Source of the DNA: CAYMRB01 sp964392615
GTDB lineage: Bacteria; Planctomycetota; UBA8108
Direction of reading: 5' to 3'
Length of the DNA stretch: 27,083 bases
NCBI GenBank assembly: GCA_964392615.1
Contig: CAYMRB010000082.1
Coordinates: 1-27,083, forward strand
Shown here: piece by piece, positions 16,275 through 24,646 of the stretch
Layout: each line of letters starts with the position of its first letter
Numbering within the stretch: position 1 is the stretch's first letter
Made by a program: the position numbers and the translations under genes
The notes under the pieces: generated by a model
Told to the model about the DNA's origin: nothing
The model's input: the letters and a program-made list of their open reading frames with translations, nothing else
Databases searched by the model: none

Positions 16275-18173
16275 GTGAACTTCACCCGCCTGCTTTGGAC
16301 GATCACCACCGCGGTGGTCCCCTTCGCGTCGTTCGGTCCGCTTGCAGCCGAGTCGCTCCCGTACCGGTCGCCGTATGACGTCGCGTACACGGACGACGGC
16401 AAGGTCCTCGCCGTGTCGGATCGCACCGCGGCCACGTTGACGCTGTTTCACACGGCCGGCAAGAAGGCCCCGCGTGTCGTCACGCTCGAAGGCGAGCCCA
16501 CGGGCGTCTGCATTCTCGGCCAGCGCGCCTTCGTCGCGGAATACGGCAAGAGCCGCGTCGCCGAGATCGACATCGCCGCGGCCAAGGTGGTCCGACGACT
16601 GCCCGCTGGGCTGCGGCCGGTCGGTGTAGCCGTCGCGGCCAAGCGGCGTTTGCTGCTCGCCGCGAACACCGTGACCAACGATGTGTCGCTGATCGACCTC
16701 AAGACGGGCAGGGAGACGTCGCGCGTCGGAGTGCCGCGCGAGCCGTTCTTCATCGCGGTCACACCCGACGAATCGACCGCGATCATCGGCAACCTGCTCC
16801 CCCTCGGCAGTGCCGCGAACCCTCGGCTCAGTGCCGTGGTCAGCCTCCTCGACCTCGACAAACCGACGTCGACGACCGACGTCAAGCTGCCACCCGGCTC
16901 GACGGGAGTGCGTCAGATCGCCGTGTCGCCGGACGGAGCCTGGGCGTACGTCGTCCACACCCTCGGCCGCTTCAACGTCCCGTCGACGCAGCTCGACCGC
17001 GGCTGGGTCAACACGAACGCGCTCAGCCTCATCTCCCTGAAGGAGAAGAAGCTCGAGGCGACGGTTCTGCTCGACCACCCGTTCGAGGGCGCGGCCGACC
17101 CGTGGGGCACCGCATTGTCGGCAGACGGCGCCACGCTGTGGATCTCGCTGCGCGGCGTGCACCGACTCGCGCGCATCGACCTCGCTGGCCTGCACCGGCT
17201 ACTCGGTGGCGATGTCCCGGATTCCCTCGCGGGCAAGGGCTCATACGGCGGTAGCTACCGCAGCGTGTGGGCCGAGATCCAGGCGGATCCATCGCACAAG
17301 GACGAGCTGATGAACGACCTCAGCGCGCTCCACGCCGCCGACCTGATCCAGAAGATCGACATCGAGGGCAACGGACCGCGCGGCATCGCGATGGCGCCGA
17401 ACGGCGAAACGCTGGCGGTCGCGTGCTATTACTCCGGCAGCGTCGCGCTCGTCGACACGAAGAGCGGCAAGACGACGAAGTCGCTCTCGATGGGCAAGAG
17501 CCGCGAGCCCGATCTCGAGCGCAAGGGAGAGATCATCTTCCACGACGCGACGATCTGCTTTCAGAAGTGGCTCAGCTGCTCGACGTGCCACCCGGACAAC
17601 GGCCGGACCGACGGCCTGCGGTGGGACTTGATGAACGACGGCCTCGGCACGCCGCAGCGCACACGCTCGCTCCTGCTGAGCCACAAGATCCGCCCGACGA
17701 CCGCGCGCGGCGTTCGCGAGGAAGGCATCGAGGACTCGGTGCCGAAGGGCCTGCTGTTCCTTCTCCACGTGCCCGAGAAACCGCTCGTCGACGCCCTCAC
17801 CGCGTACATCAGCGGCCTGACGCTGGAGCCGAGCCCGAACCTCGAGGACGGCAAGCTCTCCGCGAGCGCCGAGCGCGGCAAGAAGCTCTTCAACAACGGC
17901 GCGCGGTGCTCCAAGTGCCACCCCGGCGACCTCGGCACCGATCTCGAAGCGCACGACGTCGGTACGCGGGGCGAGTTCGACCGCGAGGACGACGTGTTCT
18001 ACACGCCCAAGCTCATCGAGCTCTACCGCTCGGCGCCGTACCTGCACGACGGCCGCGCGGGAACGCTGGAGGACATCTGGAAGAAGTGGGATCCGAAGGG
18101 CAAGCACGGCGCGGCCTCGAAGCTGAAGCCGCAGGAGTACGCGGACCTCATCGAGTACCTGAAGTCGCGTTGA
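16275..18173 (+). CDS. YVTN beta-propeller fused to a di-heme cytochrome c peroxidase-like domain
   Basis: A GTG at 16275, six bases after GAGAGGA, gives 632 residues; no better ATG was found in frame. The start VNFTRLLWTITTAVVPFASF is a Sec signal cut near LAAES. Residues 28-400 carry propeller repeats (SPYDVAYTDDGKVLAVSD, GPRGIAMAPNGETLAVACYY). Two c-type heme sites follow, CSTCH at 435-439 and CSKCH at 545-549. The segment YTPKLIELYRSAPYLHDGRA near the C-terminus is typical of MauG/CcpA-type di-heme enzymes. It is expected to act outside the cytoplasm in peroxide reduction or electron transfer. It leads a same-strand cluster, with the next start 17 bases after its stop. Confidence 0.87.
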   Translation: MNFTRLLWTITTAVVPFASFGPLAAESLPYRSPYDVAYTDDGKVLAVSDRTAATLTLFHTAGKKAPRVVTLEGEPTGVCILGQRAFVAEYGKSRVAEIDIAAAKVVRRLPAGLRPVGVAVAAKRRLLLAANTVTNDVSLIDLKTGRETSRVGVPREPFFIAVTPDESTAIIGNLLPLGSAANPRLSAVVSLLDLDKPTSTTDVKLPPGSTGVRQIAVSPDGAWAYVVHTLGRFNVPSTQLDRGWVNTNALSLISLKEKKLEATVLLDHPFEGAADPWGTALSADGATLWISLRGVHRLARIDLAGLHRLLGGDVPDSLAGKGSYGGSYRSVWAEIQADPSHKDELMNDLSALHAADLIQKIDIEGNGPRGIAMAPNGETLAVACYYSGSVALVDTKSGKTTKSLSMGKSREPDLERKGEIIFHDATICFQKWLSCSTCHPDNGRTDGLRWDLMNDGLGTPQRTRSLLLSHKIRPTTARGVREEGIEDSVPKGLLFLLHVPEKPLVDALTAYISGLTLEPSPNLEDGKLSASAERGKKLFNNGARCSKCHPGDLGTDLEAHDVGTRGEFDREDDVFYTPKLIELYRSAPYLHDGRAGTLEDIWKKWDPKGKHGAASKLKPQEYADLIEYLKSR

Positions 18174-18190
18174 AAGAAGCGGGGAAGTCG

Positions 18191-20746
18191 ATGGATCGCC
18201 ACACGCCTCCCGTCCCCCGACCTGTCGTCCTCCTCGTCGCCACGCTCGCCGCGGTCGCCGGCCTGCCGTTCTTCGGCACGTCGGCGACCGCCGCCGAGCC
18301 TCGTCTCCCACCGCTGGCGCCGGACGCGTCCGTTGCCGGCGCGACAGACGCGACGCCGATCGTCTTCGCGGTCCGCCAGCCCGGCAAGGACGGGCATTGG
18401 TACGCGAACTTCGGTCACTACGCCGAAAGCACCGAGCGCGTCACGTGGGGTAAGGGCGGCCGCCTCGTCAAGCTCGACCCGAAGACGGGGAAGACTCAAG
18501 CCCTGATCGATGACCCTGCCGGTGCCGTCCGCGATCCCCGCGTGAGCTACGACGGCAAGCGCATCCTGTTCTCGTATCGCAAGGGGGAGTCGCGGCACTA
18601 CAACCTCTGGGAGATCGGCGTCGACGGAAAGGACCTGCAGCAGCTCACCGACGGTCCGTACGACGACATCGAGCCGACCTATCTGCCGGATGGCGGCATC
18701 ATCTTTTGCTCGAGCCGCGCCGAGCGGTGGGTCAACTGCTGGCTGACCGAGGTGGCGACACTGCACCTCTGTGACGGCGACGGCAGCAACATCCGCGCGA
18801 TCTCGAGCAACAACGAGCACGACAACACGCCGTTCGTTCTTCCCGACGGACGCGTGCTGCACACGCGTTGGGAGTACGTCGATCGCTCGCAGGTGCACTA
18901 CCACCACCTGTGGACGGTCAATCCCGACGGCACGATCCCGATGGTGTACTACGGCAATCTGCGGCCGGGCATCACGATGATCGACGCGCGGCCGATTCCC
19001 GACACCGATCGCGTCCTGTGCATCTTCTCGCCCGGCCACGGACGGCGGGAGCACGCCGGCGCCGTCGCGATCATCGATCCTGCCGCCGGTCCCGACGATC
19101 CCGGCTCCGCCCGCGAAGTCCACCGCAGCAAGAACTTCCGCGATCCGTACCCGGTGACGGCCGAGCGCTTCCTGGTCGCACGAGACACCGAGATTCTCGC
19201 GCTGGACGTTCAGGGTAACCTGACGTCGCTCTATCAGCTGCCCGAGGCCGATCGGCGCGCCGGGCTGTGGTGCCACGAGCCGGCCCCCGTTCGCACACGG
19301 CCTCGCGAACGCATCATCCCGCGTCGCGATCGCGTGTCGGAGAAGACCGGGAAGCTCGTCCTCGCGAACGTCTACGAGGGCCGCAACATGGGCGGCGTCG
19401 AGCCGGGTGAGATCAAGGAGCTGTTGATTCTCGAATCGCTGCCGAAACCGATCAACTTCACCGGCGGCATGGAGCCGCTGAGCTACGGTGGCACGTTCAC
19501 GCTCGAGCGCATCCTCGGGACGGTCCCGGTCGAGCCGGATGGATCGGCGTACATGGAGATTCCCGCGCTGCGCAGCGTCTTCTTCGTCGCGCTGGACGCC
19601 GCCGGCATGTCGGTCAAGCGCATGCAGAGCTTCGTGACCGTGCAGCCCGGTGAGGTGACGAGCTGCGTCGGCTGTCACGAGCAACGCACGAAGACGCCGC
19701 TGCCGGCGGAGCGTCTCGAGGCGCTAACGAAACCGCCGAGCAGGATCGCTCCGATCGCCGACGTGCCGGACGTCATGGACTTCCCGCGCGACATCCAGCC
19801 GATCCTCGACGCGCACTGCACGTCGTGCCACGGCTACGAAAAGACGCACGCGGGAGGGCCGCATGACGGCGGGGTGATTCTGACCGGCGATCGCGGGCCG
19901 ATGTACTCGCACTCCTACTTCACGCTCTCGGCGCTGCGACAGGTCGCGGACGGCCGCAACCTGCCGAAGAGCAACTACCCGCCGCGCGGCATCGGCTCGT
20001 CGGCGAGCCCGCTGATGGCGAAACTGTCGCCGGAACACTACGACGTCCAGCCGACCGCGCTCGAGCACCGCACGGTGCGATTGTGGATCGACTCTGCCGC
20101 GCCGTATCCGGGCACGTACGCGGCCCTCGGGACGGGCATGATCGGCGGCTACGCGGAGAACCGGATCGACCGATCGGACACGCGCGTCGCGAGCATGAAG
20201 GAGGCGATGGCCGTCGCCGCGCGTCGCTGCGCCCCCTGCCACAAGGGCAAGCTGCGGCTGCCGCAGAGCCCGTCGGACAATATGGGCATGCCGCCGTGGG
20301 CCATCAACTACGGCGATCCGCGCCTGCGCTTCTCGCGGCACATCATCTACAACCTCACTCGCCCGGAGAAGTCGCTGCTACTGCTCGCGCCGCTCGCGGC
20401 GAATGCTGGCGGCTACGGCACGTGCCGAAAGGCCGGCGCCCCGGAGGACGACAAGAGCGGCGTCTTCGCGACCACCGACGACGCGGACTACGCCAAGCTG
20501 CTCGCGGCGATCCGCGACGTCAAGGCGCGGCTCGACACCATCGGACGGTTCGACATGCCGGACTTCCGCCCCCGCCCGGAGTACATCCGCGAGATGAAGG
20601 GCTATGGCGTGCTCCCGGCGGACATCGGCCCGGACGATCCCGTCGACCCGTATGCGACCGATCGCGCCTATTGGAAGTCGCTGTGGTACCAACCGGCTGC
20701 TCCGACGACGACCGCGGCCGCGCTCCCGGTCGACAACGGACGCTAG
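18191..20746 (+). CDS. Hydrazine-synthase-alpha-like propeller cytochrome c (tri-heme), paralogue 1
   Basis: This 851-residue protein has a signal peptide ending near ATAAEP (about residue 36). The first half is a TolB/PD40-type propeller (DPRVSYDGKRILFSYRK, YDDIEPTYLPDGGIIFCSSR). A middle segment ILGTVPVEPDGSAYMEIPA resembles the hydrazine synthase alpha-subunit middle domain. Heme sites are CVGCH (492-496), CTSCH (543-547, within DIQPILDAHCTSCHGY) and CAPCH (680-684). The anammox alpha subunit carries two c hemes, so three sites is a difference. Many planctomycetes that do not perform anammox appear to carry such paralogues, and nothing else of an anammox pathway is present, so a generic extracytoplasmic redox role is the safer reading. 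It starts 17 bases after the peroxidase-like gene and precedes a second paralogue. Confidence 0.85.
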   Translation: MDRHTPPVPRPVVLLVATLAAVAGLPFFGTSATAAEPRLPPLAPDASVAGATDATPIVFAVRQPGKDGHWYANFGHYAESTERVTWGKGGRLVKLDPKTGKTQALIDDPAGAVRDPRVSYDGKRILFSYRKGESRHYNLWEIGVDGKDLQQLTDGPYDDIEPTYLPDGGIIFCSSRAERWVNCWLTEVATLHLCDGDGSNIRAISSNNEHDNTPFVLPDGRVLHTRWEYVDRSQVHYHHLWTVNPDGTIPMVYYGNLRPGITMIDARPIPDTDRVLCIFSPGHGRREHAGAVAIIDPAAGPDDPGSAREVHRSKNFRDPYPVTAERFLVARDTEILALDVQGNLTSLYQLPEADRRAGLWCHEPAPVRTRPRERIIPRRDRVSEKTGKLVLANVYEGRNMGGVEPGEIKELLILESLPKPINFTGGMEPLSYGGTFTLERILGTVPVEPDGSAYMEIPALRSVFFVALDAAGMSVKRMQSFVTVQPGEVTSCVGCHEQRTKTPLPAERLEALTKPPSRIAPIADVPDVMDFPRDIQPILDAHCTSCHGYEKTHAGGPHDGGVILTGDRGPMYSHSYFTLSALRQVADGRNLPKSNYPPRGIGSSASPLMAKLSPEHYDVQPTALEHRTVRLWIDSAAPYPGTYAALGTGMIGGYAENRIDRSDTRVASMKEAMAVAARRCAPCHKGKLRLPQSPSDNMGMPPWAINYGDPRLRFSRHIIYNLTRPEKSLLLLAPLAANAGGYGTCRKAGAPEDDKSGVFATTDDADYAKLLAAIRDVKARLDTIGRFDMPDFRPRPEYIREMKGYGVLPADIGPDDPVDPYATDRAYWKSLWYQPAAPTTTAAALPVDNGR

Positions 20747-20794
20747 CGCTAGGCCAGGCTAGAGAACGGAAAATCGAACGTGCGGAGACTGGGC

Positions 20795-23569
20795 ATGAGA
20801 CACGCTGTCGTATGCGTCCTCCTGGGTGGCCTCGTAGCCACGATGACGACGACCTCCGCAGCGGCGGACGTCGCAGCGACCAAGGACGGAGCTGACGGGC
20901 GTCTCGTCGACCTGCTCGACGCGCCGCTCCTGTTCGTCAAGCGTCACTCGTATCGCGGCATCCACATCTACGATACGTACTACAAGTGGGGCCCTGGCGG
21001 CGGCATCTACGTGCTCGAGAATCCGACGGCGCCACCGTCCGAGCACGAGGTTCGCGCGGTGGTCGACGCGACGACGCTCGGGTCGCCGGGCGCAGGTGTC
21101 TACAGCGATCCGGAGCTGTCCTGGGATGCGACGCGGCTCTTGTTCTGCTTCAAGGGCGAGAAGAACGGCAGCACGAGCATCTGGGAGATCGGCATCGACG
21201 GTTCCGGGTTGAGGCGTCTGACGGATACGACGCGGTGCCGGTCGACGGCTGGTCGCCACGGCACCCACCACGATGTCGGTCCGGCGTACCTCGCGGACGG
21301 CCGCATCACGTTCACCTCCACTCGGCCGCGCGGGCTGGTGCCGTGCGCGAACTCCGGCGTCGACATCCTCCACGTGATGTCGGCGGACGGTGAGGACATC
21401 CGGCCGATCTCGATCAATCCGGTCAACGAGTTCGACCCGAGCATCCTGCCCGACGGGCGCGTTCTGTACGGACGTTGGGAGTACGTCGACAAGACGGCGC
21501 TGACGCAGCAGAGCCTCTGGGTGATCAGCCCGGACGGCACGACCGAGACCGCCGTCTACGCGAACAACATGGTCCACCCGGAGGCCGTCCTCGATGCGCG
21601 TACAGTGCCCGGAGCGCCGCACCTCGTCGCAGGGTCGTTGACGCCGCACAACGCGCCGCCCCGCGGGACGATCGCGATCATCGACATGTACGCCGGCAAG
21701 AACAACCCGGCCGCGATCACGAACTTCGAGCACCCGAACAACCCGACGTACGATCGCGGCAACTCGTGCGAGCCGTGGCCGCTGTCGAAGGACGTGATCC
21801 TCTTCAGCGGGCGACCGGCCGGAAACAAGTTCAACGTCATCGAGCTCATCGATCGCAGCGGGCGGCGCGAGGTCGTCTTCTCGGATCCGCAGATCTGCTG
21901 CCACTCGCCGATGCTCGTCAAGCCGCGCGCGCTGCCGCCGACCCTGTCGTCCGACGTCGACGAGGAGGAGCGGATGGGCCGCTTCTACGTGCAGGACGTC
22001 TATCAGGGCCTGGACGGTGTGAAAGAGGGCGAGGTGAAGTGGCTCCGCGTCGCAGAAGAAACTTCACGCGCGAGCGGCACGCACGGCAGCGCGCTCAATC
22101 AGACGTTCCTGATCTCGGCCGTGCTCGCGTGGGCGCCGAAGAACTTCCTCGGCGTCGTGCCGGTCGAGGCGGACGGCTCCGCCTACTTCGAGGTGCCGTC
22201 GAAGCGCGCGGTCTTCCTGCAAGCGCTCGACGCCGACGGTCGCATGATCCAGAGCATGCGCACGTACGTGCAGGCGTCTCCAGGCGTGACGCGTTCGTGC
22301 ATCGGCTGTCACGAGCACAAGTACAGCACTCCCGCGGCGACCGGCGAACCGACCATCGCGCTGCAGCGCGATCCGAGTGAGTTGCAGCCTGAGTCGTGGG
22401 GTAGCGGGTTCATCGACTACACGTCGATGGTGCAGCCGATCTTCGATCGTCGCTGCGTGCGCTGCCATGGCGGCGAGGAGGGGATCGGCGCGGGACTCGA
22501 CCTGACCGGCGGCTGGACCCAGTACTTCAACATCAGCTACGAGAACCTCGTCAATCGACGCGACACGCAGGTCACCGCTTCGCTGATCGCCGGAATCGAC
22601 TGCATGAACGGTACGGCCCGGTGGTCGGCGCAGATCTTCCCACCGCGCTCGCACGGCTCTGGAGCCGCACCGCTCGCGAAGCTGCTCGTCGACGGTCACG
22701 ACGGATACGTCGAGGATCTGACGCGGGCGGAGCGCGATCTCATCCTCGCGTGGATCGACACGAACGGGCTGTTCCACGGCACGTGGAACTACGCGAAGGG
22801 CGGGCACCAGATCGCCTCGTGGCCCGGCATGAAGAAGACCTTGGCCACGGAGATGGAGAAGGCCGGCTGCGGTCGCTGTCACGACACGAAAGCCGGCGAT
22901 CCGTTCGACAACGACTGGGTCAACCTGCGCCGTCCGGAGCTCAGCCGCATCCTGCGCGCGCCGCTCGCGGCCGGTGCAAAGGGCTTCGGCCTCGGCTCGT
23001 GTCGCGGGCAGAAGGTGAACCCGGCGTATCGCCGACTCACGTACCTCGTGGACAATCGGTACTCACACGGCGACCTGCCGGTCGAGACGTTCAAGCGCAA
23101 GGTCATCCCGGCCACGGCGGGCGATGGCTCGGCGACGGTGGCGACGTTCGAGTCAACCGACGCTGCGGGATACCAGGCGATGCTCGCGATCATCCGGGCG
23201 GAGCGCGAGCGAGCGCTCTCCAAGCCGCGCGTCGACATGCCGGGCGCCGACGTCGTCGCCGGAGAATGCCGCATGTTCCTTCCCCCACCGGTGCCGAAGC
23301 AGGCGCCGCCCTTGACCGCCACGCTCGACGAAAAGGGCGGTGTCGATCTGCGCTGGTCGCTGAGCGCCGGAGTCGTCGGCCTCGACTGCGAGGTGCACCG
23401 CGGCAGCGAGCCGAACTTCACGCCGGGCGACGCGACGCGCATCGCGTCGACGCTGGCAGGCCGCCACCTCGATCAACCGGCGACCGCAGGAAGGCAGCAC
23501 TACGCGCTCGTCGTCACCGGAGCCGGAAGGCGCAGCGCGCCGGCACGGGTGTCGATCGACGTGCGCTGA
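20795..23569 (+). CDS. Hydrazine-synthase-alpha-like propeller cytochrome c (tri-heme), paralogue 2
   Basis: ATG 20795, with GGAG seven bases upstream, gives 924 residues; an in-frame GTG at 20780 would add five. The signal peptide MRHAVVCVLLGGLVATMTTT ends near SAAAD. The layout repeats that of the preceding gene: a PD40 propeller (DPELSWDATRLLFCFKGEK, FDPSILPDGRVLYGRWEYVD), the middle motif FLGVVPVEADGSAYFEVPS, then CIGCH (502-506), CVRCH (554-558) and CGRCH (692-696). Heme-to-heme spacings of 52 and 138 residues match 51 and 137 in the first paralogue. A conserved GSCR (GTCR in the paralogue) follows the third heme. About 90 C-terminal residues form a beta-rich, fibronectin-III-like tail that the first paralogue lacks. 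The two are likely partners or a tandem duplication that has since diverged. Confidence 0.85.
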   Translation: MRHAVVCVLLGGLVATMTTTSAAADVAATKDGADGRLVDLLDAPLLFVKRHSYRGIHIYDTYYKWGPGGGIYVLENPTAPPSEHEVRAVVDATTLGSPGAGVYSDPELSWDATRLLFCFKGEKNGSTSIWEIGIDGSGLRRLTDTTRCRSTAGRHGTHHDVGPAYLADGRITFTSTRPRGLVPCANSGVDILHVMSADGEDIRPISINPVNEFDPSILPDGRVLYGRWEYVDKTALTQQSLWVISPDGTTETAVYANNMVHPEAVLDARTVPGAPHLVAGSLTPHNAPPRGTIAIIDMYAGKNNPAAITNFEHPNNPTYDRGNSCEPWPLSKDVILFSGRPAGNKFNVIELIDRSGRREVVFSDPQICCHSPMLVKPRALPPTLSSDVDEEERMGRFYVQDVYQGLDGVKEGEVKWLRVAEETSRASGTHGSALNQTFLISAVLAWAPKNFLGVVPVEADGSAYFEVPSKRAVFLQALDADGRMIQSMRTYVQASPGVTRSCIGCHEHKYSTPAATGEPTIALQRDPSELQPESWGSGFIDYTSMVQPIFDRRCVRCHGGEEGIGAGLDLTGGWTQYFNISYENLVNRRDTQVTASLIAGIDCMNGTARWSAQIFPPRSHGSGAAPLAKLLVDGHDGYVEDLTRAERDLILAWIDTNGLFHGTWNYAKGGHQIASWPGMKKTLATEMEKAGCGRCHDTKAGDPFDNDWVNLRRPELSRILRAPLAAGAKGFGLGSCRGQKVNPAYRRLTYLVDNRYSHGDLPVETFKRKVIPATAGDGSATVATFESTDAAGYQAMLAIIRAERERALSKPRVDMPGADVVAGECRMFLPPPVPKQAPPLTATLDEKGGVDLRWSLSAGVVGLDCEVHRGSEPNFTPGDATRIASTLAGRHLDQPATAGRQHYALVVTGAGRRSAPARVSIDVR

Positions 23570-23668
23570 TCGAGAACCCGACGCACGCGCCGCTTGGTCC
23601 CGCCGTCGATTCCGGCTACAACAGATCGCGACCGAATCGCGACAACCCGGTACCGAAGGGAGCCCCCC

Positions 23669-24592
23669 ATGGAGAAGCGAGTCGTCTCGCGCCGTCGATT
23701 CCTCGAACGCGCCGTCACCGGGACCGTTGGCGGAGCCGCCGCTGTCGTCGTCGCCGAGTCGGTCCATGCCGACAGCGCCAAGCCCCCCACCGCGGTCGAT
23801 CTCGTCCCCCTCGGCAAGACCGGGTTGAAGATCTGCCGTCTCGGCTTCGGAACGGGCAGCTTGGGCGGAAAGGTCCAGCGAGAGCTCGGACAGGAGGGCC
23901 TCAACCGCCTCGTCCAGCACGCGTACGATCGCGGCATCCGTTTCTTCGACACGGCGGACTCGTACCGCATACAGAAGATGGTCGGCCAGGCGATCCGCAA
24001 GCTGCCGCGCGAGAAGCTGTGGATCCAGTCGAAGATGCGCTGGGCGGAGAAACACCTCGAGAAGAGCCCGCAGCACACGCTGGAACGCTTCCTGACCGAA
24101 TTGCGAGTCGACTACATCGACAGCTTGCTGATCCACTGTACCGTCACGCCGGACTGGCCCGAGAAGCTGAAGCGCATGCGCGACGCGTTCTCCGAGATGA
24201 AGGAGAAGAAGCTCATCCGCGTGCACGGCACATCGTGCCACGGGTTGCCGGGGTTGCGCGCGTCGGGTCGCTGCGATTGGGTCGACGTGCAATTGGCGCG
24301 CGTCAATCCGCAAGGGCATCACGTCGACGGCGACGAAGGCAAGTGGGCCGAGCCCGGCAAGCCCGAGGAGGCCTTCCGCGAGCTACGCGCCATGAAGAAA
24401 AAAGGCCGGGGCATCATCGGCATGAAGCTGATCGGCAACGGCGACTTCCGCGATCCGAAGCAACGCGAACGCTCGATCCGCTTCGCGATGACGTGCGGCT
24501 TCCTCGACGCGGTCGTCATCGGCTTCGCGTCACCCGCCGAGGTCGACGAGGCGATCGAGAGGATGAATCAAGCGCTGGCGGCCCGTCGATAG
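23669..24592 (+). CDS. Tat-exported aldo/keto reductase
   Basis: ATG 23669, with AAGGGAG upstream, gives 307 residues; the open frame continues upstream but would displace the Tat signal. The signal is VSRRRFLERAVTGTVGG (residues 6-22). The catalytic tetrad of the family is visible as D94 and Y99 in FFDTADSYR, K122 in WIQSKMRW and H156 in SLLIHCTV. The protein should reduce or oxidise a carbonyl/alcohol pair with a nicotinamide cofactor carried across by Tat export of the folded protein. It follows the two cytochromes after 99 bases and is probably the last gene of that cluster. It is convergent with the peroxidase-dockerin gene. Confidence 0.88.
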   Translation: MEKRVVSRRRFLERAVTGTVGGAAAVVVAESVHADSAKPPTAVDLVPLGKTGLKICRLGFGTGSLGGKVQRELGQEGLNRLVQHAYDRGIRFFDTADSYRIQKMVGQAIRKLPREKLWIQSKMRWAEKHLEKSPQHTLERFLTELRVDYIDSLLIHCTVTPDWPEKLKRMRDAFSEMKEKKLIRVHGTSCHGLPGLRASGRCDWVDVQLARVNPQGHHVDGDEGKWAEPGKPEEAFRELRAMKKKGRGIIGMKLIGNGDFRDPKQRERSIRFAMTCGFLDAVVIGFASPAEVDEAIERMNQALAARR

Positions 24593-24602
24593 TGGTCCGT
24601 TG

Positions 24603-24636
24603 TCCGATCTTGCGCCGCATACGACGCAAGATCGGA
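24603..24636. terminator. Bidirectional hairpin between convergent genes
   Basis: A perfect 12-bp stem (TCCGATCTTGCG / CGCAAGATCGGA) with a 10-base loop lies between the stop of the aldo/keto reductase (24592) and that of the minus-strand peroxidase gene (24647). Position and symmetry fit a shared terminator, although neither strand has a strong U-tract. Confidence 0.65.
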
Positions 24637-24646
24637 GCACTCGCGC

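Noticed and set aside
18023..19684. Long minus-strand open frame opposite the first tri-heme propeller gene
   Set aside because: It is a high-GC shadow: rich in Arg, Ala, Val and Asp, with no domain or signal, while the plus strand has clear heme motifs and a signal peptide.
18191..23569. Evidence for anammox metabolism
   Set aside because: The similarity is to the alpha-type architecture only. No beta/gamma subunit, hydroxylamine oxidoreductase or other anammox gene is present, and the heme count differs.
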